From NCBI RefSeq assembly GCF_019837165.1, contig NZ_JAGYHC010000001.1, positions 2,604,001 through 2,668,000 on the forward strand: DNA of 64,000 nucleotides. Reading direction: 5' to 3'. Below, piece by piece: positions 57,063 through 64,000 of this stretch. Positions within the stretch are counted from its first letter, which is position 1; every line of letters begins with the position of its first letter. Below the pieces are notes generated by a model that was not told where the DNA came from, ran no database searches, and saw only the letters and a list, made by a program, of their open reading frames with translations. The DNA comes from Virgibacillus sp. NKC19-3 (GTDB lineage: Bacteria; Bacillota; Bacilli; Bacillales; Amphibacillaceae). A program made the translations under genes and the position numbers.

Positions 57063-58649
57063 ATGAAAACGTTAGAGAACACATTATTCAAAACTATATC
57101 CTCTCATAAAAACCTGAAGCAAAATGCAGCTGTTTCACAATTGGTCGAGAATATATTATCACGAAATGAAGGTGTTCTTACTGAAACTGGAGCTGTTCGC
57201 GCAACAACAGGAACCTATACTGGACGTTCACCAAAAGATAAATTTATTGTTAAGGATGAAATTTGTGAAGACTTTATTGATTGGGGACCCGTTAATCAAG
57301 CAATCGACGAGGAATCCTTTAATAAGCTTTATGAAAAAGTATGCATGTATTTAGAGAAAAAAGAGGTGTTATATCAATTCAAGGGATTTGCTGGAGCGGA
57401 TCCTGCTTACCGTCTACCGATTCAAGTCATTAATGAATATGCATGGCATAATTTATTTTCCCGCCAACTGTTCATTAACCCGACTGACGAGGAACTTGCC
57501 TCACATCAAGCGGAATTCACAGTAGTATCAGCACCGGATTTCAAGGCAGATCCAGCAATTGACGGCACCAATTCAGAGACGTTTATAATTATTTCCTTTA
57601 AAAAACGTGTCGTTTTAATCGGTGGAACGGAATATGCTGGGGAGATAAAAAAATCTATTTTTTCGGTTATGAATTATTTATTGCCAAGGCAAAATATTTT
57701 ATCAATGCATTGTTCAGCGAATGTTGGACCAGAAGGCGATGTTGCTTTATTCTTTGGCCTCTCGGGAACTGGAAAAACAACATTATCTGCTGATCCATAC
57801 CGCAGGCTAATCGGTGATGATGAACATGGGTGGAGTCCAAACGGTGTATTTAATATTGAGGGCGGCTGTTATGCAAAGTGTATTAATCTATCTGAGAAGA
57901 AGGAACCTCAAATTTTTAATGCGATCCGATTTGGATCCGTATTGGAAAATGTAGCGATCGATGAAGCAACACGGTGCTTGGACTATGATAATGTATCCTT
58001 AACAGAAAACACACGAGCAGCATATCCATTGGACAATATCGATAATATTATCGAGCCAAGCGTGGCTGGTCATCCGAATACGATTATTTTTTTAACAGCA
58101 GATGCCTCCGGGACCTTGCCGCCGGTTAGTAAATTAACAAAAGAACAGGCCATGTACCACTTTTTAAGTGGATACACAAGTAAATTAGCAGGTACAGAGC
58201 GCGGAGTGACAGAACCTCAAGCTACATTCTCAGCATGCTTTGGGGCGCCATTCCTTCCTCTGGCACCATCCACTTATGCAGAAATGTTGGGAGAAAAAAT
58301 TGACCACCATCGTTCTAATGTCTTTTTAGTCAATACTGGCTGGACCGGCGGGCCCTATGGTATTGGAACACGAATGAAATTATCGCACACCCGTGCCATG
58401 ATTCATTCCGCTTTAGAGGGCGAATTGAACAATGTTGAAACAACAAAAGATACGATTTTCGGTCTTGAAATTCCCCTACACGTACCAGGGGTACCTGATG
58501 ACGTACTTGTTCCAAAAACAACATGGGAAGATAAAAATGCTTATACAGCTGCCGCTCAATCACTTGCCATGAAATTTCATGAGAACTTCGCGAAATTCTC
58601 ACAGGCAAGTAACGCTATTAAGCAGGCAGGACCAATCTATAAAGCATAA
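57063..58649 (+). CDS. pckA: Phosphoenolpyruvate carboxykinase (ATP)
   Basis: Converts oxaloacetate and ATP to PEP and CO2, the first committed step of gluconeogenesis. The 528 residues contain the oxaloacetate-binding block [11 protein letters not shown] near 53-63, the P-loop [11 protein letters not shown] near 236, the metal-binding DDEHGWS, and [19 protein letters not shown] lies about 8 nt before the ATG. It is monocistronic, divergent from metK, with a terminator after it. CcpN-like sites at the promoter fit glucose repression. Confidence 0.97.
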   Translation: MKTLENTLFKTISSHKNLKQNAAVSQLVENILSRNEGVLTETGAVRATTGTYTGRSPKDKFIVKDEICEDFIDWGPVNQAIDEESFNKLYEKVCMYLEKKEVLYQFKGFAGADPAYRLPIQVINEYAWHNLFSRQLFINPTDEELASHQAEFTVVSAPDFKADPAIDGTNSETFIIISFKKRVVLIGGTEYAGEIKKSIFSVMNYLLPRQNILSMHCSANVGPEGDVALFFGLSGTGKTTLSADPYRRLIGDDEHGWSPNGVFNIEGGCYAKCINLSEKKEPQIFNAIRFGSVLENVAIDEATRCLDYDNVSLTENTRAAYPLDNIDNIIEPSVAGHPNTIIFLTADASGTLPPVSKLTKEQAMYHFLSGYTSKLAGTERGVTEPQATFSACFGAPFLPLAPSTYAEMLGEKIDHHRSNVFLVNTGWTGGPYGIGTRMKLSHTRAMIHSALEGELNNVETTKDTIFGLEIPLHVPGVPDDVLVPKTTWEDKNAYTAAAQSLAMKFHENFAKFSQASNAIKQAGPIYKA

Positions 58650-58722
58650 AACGTATTGTTTCCTTATCCCAAAGGATTTTATTTATATATGAAACAGCGC
58701 AGCGTGCAAAACCGCTTGCGAC

Positions 58723-58754
58723 AACCGATCTCCCTAATGGAGTTCGGTTTTTTT
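58723..58754 (+). terminator. pckA terminator
   Basis: AACCGATCTCC pairs with GGAGTTCGGTT over a 4-5 nt loop, followed by TTTTTT. Confidence 0.92.
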
Positions 58755-58929
58755 CTATTTCTGCTCCCAAGTTGATTTCTAACTCCAGTCAACTCCCATA
58801 TTCTCCGGTTGATATTTCCCTGATTCTCTTAGAGAATTTTCATCTCTCAAACTAGGCATTCACACATTTTTTCCGAAAATCATAAACTGTTTTGACATAT
58901 CATTACTGAAATTGAAAGGGTCGAACTGT

Positions 58930-59919
58930 ATGAAAAAAACAAAGCTTATCGCTGTTATTTCAATTATGCTGCTCCTTTTCCTTTCCGCATGTAATTCAAA
59001 TGGAAATACGTCTATTCAACTTGCCGAAGTCACCCGTTCCGTTTTCTATGCACCGCAGTATGTTGCCATTGAAAAAGGATTCTTTGAAGAAGAAGGGTTG
59101 GATGTGGAATTGCAGACTACATGGGGTGGTGATACAACAATGACAGCTCTGTTATCAGATGGTGCTGATATTGCCCTTGTCGGTTCGGAAACTTCTATGT
59201 ACGTATATGGGCAAGATTCCAAGGATTATGCTGTTAACTTTGCACAATTAACAGCTACAGATGGAACATTTCTTGTTGCCAAGGAACCTAATCCTGACTT
59301 TACATGGGATGAACTTAGAGGAAGCGAATTTTTAGGACAGCGTACAGGTGGTATGCCGCAGATGGTTGGTGAATTTGTATTAAAAAGTCACGATATTGAT
59401 CCACATACTGATTTGAATTTAAACCAGAATATTGATTTTGCCAATATCCCAGGAGCATTTTCATCAGGTGACTATGAATATGTCCAATTATTCGAGCCAA
59501 CAGCAAGTGTTTTTGAAGAAGAAGGGAACGGCCATATTGTTGCTTCCTTCGGGGAAGAGTCCGGGAAAGTACCTTACACTTCCTATATGGCGAAAGAAAG
59601 TTACTTCGATGAGAATGAAGAGGTACTCAGCAAGTTTACAAGTGCAATCTATCAAGCACAGCAGTGGGTACAGGAAAATAATGCTGAGGACATCGCAGAA
59701 GTCATCCAGCCTTATTTCGAGGATACCGAAGTGGATATGTTAGCGCAAGCAATCGATCGTTATAAAAATCAGGATTCCTTTTCGACAGATCCAACCATGG
59801 ATGAAGAAGAATGGGATAACCTAAAGGCTATTATGGAAGAAGCAGACGAACTCCCAGCAGATGTACCATACCAGGAGCTGGTAAATACGGAAATTGCCGA
59901 GGAAGTCACTACTAACTAA
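58930..59919 (+). CDS. ytlA: ABC transporter substrate-binding lipoprotein (NMT1/THI5-like, YtlA-type)
   Basis: The extracytoplasmic binding protein of an importer. The 329-residue protein starts at ATG 58930 (GAAAGGG 9 nt upstream; an in-frame start six codons earlier is less likely). It has a lipoprotein signal, LLLFLSACNS, with the lipobox Cys near residue 21. The mature part resembles NMT1/THI5 and SsuA-type proteins (APQYVAIEKGFFEEEGLDV). These bind thiamin precursors, sulfonates or nitrate. Genes for the ATPase and permease follow in the same operon, as in ytlA-ytlC-ytlD of B. subtilis. The substrate is not evident; the short leader has no recognised riboswitch. Confidence 0.88.
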   Translation: MKKTKLIAVISIMLLLFLSACNSNGNTSIQLAEVTRSVFYAPQYVAIEKGFFEEEGLDVELQTTWGGDTTMTALLSDGADIALVGSETSMYVYGQDSKDYAVNFAQLTATDGTFLVAKEPNPDFTWDELRGSEFLGQRTGGMPQMVGEFVLKSHDIDPHTDLNLNQNIDFANIPGAFSSGDYEYVQLFEPTASVFEEEGNGHIVASFGEESGKVPYTSYMAKESYFDENEEVLSKFTSAIYQAQQWVQENNAEDIAEVIQPYFEDTEVDMLAQAIDRYKNQDSFSTDPTMDEEEWDNLKAIMEEADELPADVPYQELVNTEIAEEVTTN

Positions 59920-59935
59920 GGAAGGGGGTTTTATT

Positions 59936-60736
59936 TTGTCTTTTCTAACCTTAGATCAAGTAACGCATCATTACTTTTCTAAACATAGCTTTACAAAAGC
60001 ATTGGATAATATCTCACTATCTGTGAAAGAAGGTGAATTCGTAGCTCTGCTCGGCCCAAGCGGTTGTGGGAAATCAACAATCCTATCGATAATTGCAGGT
60101 ATTATGAAGCAAACTTCCGGGCATGTACTTTTGCAGCAGAAACCGATAAGTGATTCCGAATTAGCAATTGGCTACATGCTACAGCAGGACTATTTATTTC
60201 CATGGAAAACAATCATGAGCAATGTATTATTAGGACCTAAAATCAACAACGACAACACCGCGGAAACGAAAGAAAAAGCATTAGAATTACTTAACAACGT
60301 TGGTCTTCCAAACGTCGCAGATGCTTACCCTAGCGCACTTTCAGGTGGAATGCGTCAACGGGTTGCACTTGTTCGAACATTAATTAATGACCCGAAAATA
60401 TTTCTATTAGATGAACCATTTTCAGCTCTGGATTATCAAACAAAACTCAAATTGGAGGATCAAGTATCCGATTTACTAAACATGTATCATAAAACAACGG
60501 TTCTCGTTACACATGATATAGGAGAAGCAATTGCCATGGCTGACCGTATTTGTATTATGAAGGCCAATCCAGGGGGTATTGATAAAATTTTCGAAGTTCC
60601 TATTGAATTGCGTGATGAAAAACCATTTAGCGTACGCAGACATCCCAAATATCAAATCCTCTTCGATAAAATATGGGAAACCTTGGAACATGAGGATACA
60701 GATCCATCCGAATCAAAGGTGGTGTCAAGAAAATAA
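59936..60736 (+). CDS. ytlC: ABC transporter ATP-binding protein (YtlC-type)
   Basis: The 266-residue NBD of the importer with Walker [10 protein letters not shown] (about residues 39-47), Q-loop [10 protein letters not shown], signature LSGGMRQR and Walker [13 protein letters not shown], followed by the H-loop in VTHD. It belongs to the nitrate/sulfonate/taurine group. The start is taken at TTG 59936, with AAGGAAGGGGG 7 nt upstream; the longer frame back into the ytlA end has no such site. It is second in ytlA-C-D; the permease start overlaps its stop by one base. Confidence 0.92.
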   Translation: MSFLTLDQVTHHYFSKHSFTKALDNISLSVKEGEFVALLGPSGCGKSTILSIIAGIMKQTSGHVLLQQKPISDSELAIGYMLQQDYLFPWKTIMSNVLLGPKINNDNTAETKEKALELLNNVGLPNVADAYPSALSGGMRQRVALVRTLINDPKIFLLDEPFSALDYQTKLKLEDQVSDLLNMYHKTTVLVTHDIGEAIAMADRICIMKANPGGIDKIFEVPIELRDEKPFSVRRHPKYQILFDKIWETLEHEDTDPSESKVVSRK

Positions 60737-61542
60737 TGGAAACGAAATCCGATTACCATCTTTATGAATCCTACAAAAATCAGTTAAAGCGTGAAAAGAA
60801 AGTTGTTTTTGCTTGGCAAATCAGTATATTAGTCATTTTTATTGCCCTTTGGGAAATTGCTAGCAGATTATATTGGATTGACCCCTTGATATTCAGTTCG
60901 CCAACCAAAATTGTTCATATATTAGTTGATCGATTTACAGGTGGTTCCATGGTTACGCATATCCAGGTAACATTGTTTGAAACAGTGCTTGGTTTCATTA
61001 TTGGAACAGTTCTGGGTATCGTCATGGCCACATTACTTTGGTCATCAACCCGATTTTCCAAAATCATGGATCCCTATCTTGTTATTATGAATGCAATGCC
61101 CAAAGTAGCACTTGGCCCCATTATTATTGTCGCCATTGGGCCTGGTTATTTTTCAATTATTACGATGGGAGCCATCATTTCCGTGATCATTACGACACTT
61201 GTTGTGTACGCGGCTTTCAATGAAGTTGATCCTAACTATGAAAAAGTCCTAATAAGCTTCGGTGCCACGAGGTGGCAGCGTTTTAAGGAAGCTATTTTTC
61301 CGGCAACACTTCCGGTAATGATTTCTACATTAAAAGTAAATGTAGGACTCTCATGGGTTGGTGTCATCGTTGGTGAGTTTCTTGTTTCCAAACAAGGGTT
61401 AGGTTATTTAATCATTTATGGATTCCAAGTATTTGATTTTTCACTGGTTATGTCTAGCTTAGTTCTCATCGCCATATTTGCTGCGATTATGTATAAAATC
61501 GTAGAAAAGATTGAAAAATGGTTGATTAAACATTCCACGTAA
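60736..61542 (+). CDS. ytlD: ABC transporter permease (YtlD-type)
   Basis: A 268-residue inner-membrane component with about six transmembrane segments. The binding-protein-dependent transport EAA loop lies in [19 protein letters not shown]. It is the only permease in the operon, so the channel is probably a homodimer. AAGGTGGTG lies about 10 nt before the ATG, which overlaps the ytlC stop (TAATG). A strong terminator follows. It completes the ytlACD importer of unknown substrate. Confidence 0.92.
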   Translation: METKSDYHLYESYKNQLKREKKVVFAWQISILVIFIALWEIASRLYWIDPLIFSSPTKIVHILVDRFTGGSMVTHIQVTLFETVLGFIIGTVLGIVMATLLWSSTRFSKIMDPYLVIMNAMPKVALGPIIIVAIGPGYFSIITMGAIISVIITTLVVYAAFNEVDPNYEKVLISFGATRWQRFKEAIFPATLPVMISTLKVNVGLSWVGVIVGEFLVSKQGLGYLIIYGFQVFDFSLVMSSLVLIAIFAAIMYKIVEKIEKWLIKHST

Positions 61543-61556
61543 GAAAAACCCCACAG

Positions 61557-61594
61557 AAAAAATCGCCTATAAGCTAAAATAGGCGATTTTTTCT
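61557..61594 (+). terminator. Terminator of the ytlACD operon
   Basis: AAAAAATCGCCTA pairs with TAGGCGATTTTTT over a 10-nt loop, 14 nt after the stop. Confidence 0.92.
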
Positions 61595-61697
61595 AAGTTC
61601 ATAGCTCTTTTTGTTCGTATTGCTACTTTTCATCTTCGCGGTTTACACCCTTTTGTGCCGCAAACACCAATTTTGATAAAACAGCTTATATAAGAAA

Positions 61698-62195
61698 TTA
61701 ATGCTTTCGTGATTTTGCTCCCGCGATAAGCCACGTATTTCGAATATGTTTCATACAATAATCCAAGACGCCGTCCTTCATAATAAAACTATATAAATGA
61801 TTATCCTTTACGTTGGACGGGATTGTTTTTAACAAGAATGGCCCATTTGTTTCAAAATAGGTGTCCCGCTGGATGAGTTGATCAATTTGAGCGAAATAAA
61901 CATTTTTAATAATGGTTTCCGTTTTTCCGGCGACATAATATTGGCCTATATAATGGATATCTTCCACTTTTCCACCGGTCTCTTCCATGACTTCTCGAAT
62001 AGCAGCCTGTCTAGCTGTTTCACCCTCCTCCACATTACCTCCGGGGAATTCATAGCCTCTCCCTTTATGCTTCGTTAAAAGCCAATCATCCTTGTACCGG
62101 CAAACAACCCATACATGTTTTGGCGAAGTCGAAAACGGATGGTTATCGAAAGAAAGTTTCACTTCATTGTTATAGTAATCTCTGAATGTATACAT
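61698..62195 (-). CDS. ytkD: Nudix hydrolase YtkD
   Basis: A 165-residue Nudix enzyme with the box GGNVEEGE...REVMEETG near residues 52-74. It matches YtkD of B. subtilis in length, in the MYTFRDYYNNEVKLSF opening and in location. That protein hydrolyses 8-oxo-dGTP and also removes 5' phosphates from RNA in vitro. It acts in the cytoplasm. It has no close operon partner; the neighbours on the same strand are unknown genes. Confidence 0.9.
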   Translation of the reverse strand: MYTFRDYYNNEVKLSFDNHPFSTSPKHVWVVCRYKDDWLLTKHKGRGYEFPGGNVEEGETARQAAIREVMEETGGKVEDIHYIGQYYVAGKTETIIKNVYFAQIDQLIQRDTYFETNGPFLLKTIPSNVKDNHLYSFIMKDGVLDYCMKHIRNTWLIAGAKSRKH

Positions 62196-62213
62196 GTTGT
62201 CAACTGCCTTTAC

Positions 62214-62723
62214 TTAACTAATGCTTATATTTGTTATCTTCCATTTGTTCTCAAAAGTAAACTCTATTTCAATTTCATATTCATCATAGAAAAAGCTTTG
62301 ATTCTCCTGGATGAGTTTTACTTGTGTTTCATTCAATTGTATCATATCATATGCGTTTTCTTCCATGAACCACGGTGGTGTTTCCGTTGGAAGAATGTAT
62401 AAACCATCTGCTTCTTCTCTATAAAAATAATCAACATAAGGTTTAGCAGTTTCCCTAGTCGTTACATCTTCAAAAGCCTGAAGCAATTCCTCTTTTGTAT
62501 CATAGTTTACCACTTTATAATTTTCATCTACATCTTGTACCAGCATTTCCATAAACGCATCCGTCAAAGAAATAACCGCTTCATGTGGAATATGTTCTTC
62601 TTTTTGCTGATCCTCTTCTGCGCCCACGATTTTCAGATCATTGGTGTTAATCAATGTAAATAATAATAAAATAATTCCCAGCCCTAAAATCCAATGCTTT
62701 TTCTTGAAACGTTTGCTTCCCAT
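62214..62723 (-). CDS. Membrane-anchored hypothetical protein
   Basis: The 169-residue protein has a basic head (MGSKRFKKKHW) and one hydrophobic segment (about 12-25, ILGLGIILLLFTLI). An acidic extracellular portion rich in Glu, Tyr and Asp follows, ending in a predicted beta strand KWKITNISIS. The topology suggests an exported, membrane-tethered domain. GGGGGC before the ATG is the likely ribosome-binding site. No family is recognised. It lies 18 nt behind the ytkD start on the same strand, so cotranscription with ytkD is possible. Confidence 0.7.
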   Translation of the reverse strand: MGSKRFKKKHWILGLGIILLLFTLINTNDLKIVGAEEDQQKEEHIPHEAVISLTDAFMEMLVQDVDENYKVVNYDTKEELLQAFEDVTTRETAKPYVDYFYREEADGLYILPTETPPWFMEENAYDMIQLNETQVKLIQENQSFFYDEYEIEIEFTFENKWKITNISIS

Positions 62724-62780
62724 TTGAAATAGCCCCCTTATGTATAACTATTCCTCTAAACCTGGAAAGATAAACCAAAA

Positions 62781-62813
62781 ATAGGAATAGAACATAATTT
62801 CATTCTATTCCTA
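62781..62813 (-). terminator. Terminator between two unknown genes
   Basis: ATAGGAATAGAA pairs with TTCTATTCCTAT over a 9-nt loop. On the minus strand T-rich sequence follows. It ends the gene at 62820. Confidence 0.85.
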
Positions 62814-62819
62814 TCTTTT

Positions 62820-63143
62820 TCATATATGATTGTCCCTTAAAATTCCCATCTCTTTAATATGCGATTTTGCTCGCTCATCACCACAGTCATATAACATCTG
62901 GAATGTTTCCATCATATTGCTGTCATAATCATCATTTGGTTTATCGTGATGGTAAGGCATAATTGGTACATGGGCCCGCCAAAATGAATGGAAGCTTGCA
63001 TCATGCAAATTCTCCAGCTTGGAACGTAATAAGCTGACCTCATCATCTGTTGCGTGAATGACAAATTCCTCATTGTTATCATATTTAATTTGAGAAATTT
63101 CTCCAGATCCGATATTTACGTAATACTTTTTCTTTTCCAACAC
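62820..63143 (-). CDS. Hypothetical Bacillaceae protein
   Basis: The start is taken at the GTG at 63143, which has AGGAGGTG 5-7 nt upstream and gives a 107-residue protein beginning EKKKYYVNIGSGEISQ. Longer in-frame sequence upstream runs into the repeat element at 63211 and repeats peptide text seen over another copy of that element. It is therefore not part of the gene. The protein is hydrophilic, with a DDEVSLLR helix and a HVPIMPYHHD segment rich in His. It has no signal or membrane segment. Function unknown. Confidence 0.75.
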   Translation of the reverse strand: MLEKKKYYVNIGSGEISQIKYDNNEEFVIHATDDEVSLLRSKLENLHDASFHSFWRAHVPIMPYHHDKPNDDYDSNMMETFQMLYDCGDERAKSHIKEMGILRDNHI

Positions 63144-63210
63144 TGCACACCTCCTAAGCTTAATTTGCCTAAAAAGTATAAAAAGCATGCATGAAAATTC
63201 GTTTAAAAAA

Positions 63211-63483
63211 GAGGCTGGGACAAAAGTATTTTTAACAAATAAAATCCGAACATACATCGCTTCGGAAATATACTTCGCGCACCTTAGGGCGGCTGGTGAT
63301 CCCCCTTGTGCTCGTCGTATTGCAAGCGACTTCGAGGGGAAGCACTCCTCGCAAAAAAGATTGCTATCGCACTTCGGTGTCTCACCTATGCCTTTTCTCC
63401 CGCTGGAGTCTCCGCATATTTCCTACGCTAAGTTTGATAATGTTCGTCTTTTTAATGAAACACGTTTGTTTTGTCCCAACCTC
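63211..63483 (+). repeat. MITE-like element, family GAGGCTGGGACAAAA, copy 3 (long form)
   Basis: A 273-nt element with ends GAGGCTGGGACAAAAG and, in reverse, GAGGTTGGGACAAAAC. The left part matches copy 1 (AACAAATAAA.TCCG, ATCGCTTCGGAAAT) and the right part matches copy 2. It sits between the unknown gene at 62820 and the siderophore ATPase gene. Confidence 0.8.
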
Positions 63484-63491
63484 AAATCTCA

Positions 63492-64000
63492 TTAGGAAGT
63501 TATTGCTGTTTGTTGATTTTGGTTGGCAAATACACAGCGCCCTTTACCATGTGGAATACACATTGGTGTCCCAAACCTTGGATCATAAGTTACATCACAT
63601 TTCATTTGAAAAACATCATGAACTAAATTACATGTAACAATTTCCTCCGGTTTTCCTTTTGCATAAACCTGTTTATCTTTAATGGAAACAACATGGTGCG
63701 CGTAGCGGCATGCAAGATTTAAATCATGCAATACCATGATGATCGTACGTCCGTCTTTTTCATTCAAATCAAATAATAAATCAAGTACATCAATTTGATG
63801 CGCCATATCTAAATAAGTTGTCGGTTCATCAAGTAGGATCGCATCCGTCTCCTGCGCCAATGTCATGGCAATCCAAGCACGCTGACGCTGACCACCGGAT
63901 AAGGAATCAACAGGGCGATCCTTTAAATCAAGCATGTTTGTTGATTCAAGTGCGTGATGAACAGCATCTTCATCTTCTTTAGACCATTGTTTTAGGAAAC
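63492..64000 (-). CDS. Iron-siderophore ABC transporter ATP-binding protein, N-terminus outside window
   Basis: The reading frame runs on the minus strand from the right edge to 63492. The visible 169 residues contain the signature LSGGQRQRAWIAM, Walker B AILLDEPTTYLDMAHQ and the H-loop IMVLHDLN. They end in the GKGRCVFANQ-type tail. The FLKQWSKEDEDAV and TYLDMAHQI blocks are typical of the FecE/FhuC/YusV group that powers ferric-siderophore uptake. Walker A and the partner genes lie outside the window. No Fur box is visible here. Confidence 0.9.
   Translation of the reverse strand, partial: FLKQWSKEDEDAVHHALESTNMLDLKDRPVDSLSGGQRQRAWIAMTLAQETDAILLDEPTTYLDMAHQIDVLDLLFDLNEKDGRTIIMVLHDLNLACRYAHHVVSIKDKQVYAKGKPEEIVTCNLVHDVFQMKCDVTYDPRFGTPMCIPHGKGRCVFANQNQQTAITS

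Noticed and set aside
63144-63257. N-terminal extension of the gene at 62820
   Set aside because: The extension enters the repeat element and an AGGAGGTG sits just before the internal GTG start.

Overview
The window looks like a chromosomal segment of a low-GC, endospore-forming member of the Bacillaceae, probably an Oceanobacillus/Virgibacillus-type organism. The evidence is an alpha/beta-type small acid-soluble spore protein, EzrA, RefZ, SftA, CcpA, T-box and S-box leaders, and a gene order that follows the Bacillus subtilis yt- region almost throughout. The strongly acidic tail on the class A penicillin-binding protein fits a halotolerant relative, but that is inference. No species can be named from the sequence alone.

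Layout. 1-7.6 kb: partial DUF2953 gene, NAD kinase, sspA-like gene, nifZ-thiI (cysteine desulfurase and tRNA thiouridylation), ezrA and refZ (division control), and free methionine-R-sulfoxide reductase. 7.6-15.3 kb: rpsD with its leader, a GlcG/HbpS-like gene, a decayed PTS EIIC remnant beside an intact EIIA, tyrS with a Tyr T-box, and a class A PBP. 15.4-24.7 kb: acuABC, remnants of motP/motS, ccpA, aroA, ytxGH, murC and a nicotinate phosphoribosyltransferase. 24.7-33.7 kb: sftA, ytpRQP, ytoQ, a DUF84 NTPase, a POT peptide transporter, ytoP and ytzB. 33.9-41.6 kb: trmB, ytzH, ytmP, thpR, ytzG, murJ/ytgP, ytfP, a GNAT enzyme and a tiny gene with a forespore-type promoter. 42.3-47.7 kb: one complete rRNA operon on the minus strand (16S-23S-5S, no spacer tRNA) with two strong promoters and a terminator. 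47.9-56.9 kb: ytwF, leuS with a Leu T-box, mnmM (ytqB), ytpB, ytoA, a stand-alone DnaA domain-I-like protein, a wrecked Rpn-family gene, and metK with a SAM-I riboswitch. 57-64 kb: pckA with CcpN-like operators, a ytlACD-type ABC importer, ytkD, two unknown small genes, and the C-terminal part of a siderophore-type ABC ATPase cut by the window end.

Themes. Carbon control is concentrated here: ccpA, a cre-like site at the acu operon, CcpN-like sites at pckA, and EIIA(Glc). Translation-linked genes use several leader mechanisms (two T-boxes, an rpsD leader, an S-box). Cell envelope and division genes (ezrA, refZ, PBP, murC, murJ, sftA) are interspersed.

Genome decay and small repeats are visible between the conserved genes. 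Four broken genes are readable (motP, motS, a PTS EIIC gene, an Rpn nuclease). There are three copies of one MITE-like inverted-repeat element and one copy of another, plus several local tandem or direct repeats. No CRISPR array, prophage, intact transposase or tRNA gene was seen. The least ordinary items are the stand-alone DnaA-domain-I protein at 54.4-54.8 kb, a possible small RNA or attenuator between ytpP and ytoQ, and the forespore-type micro-gene at 41.4 kb.
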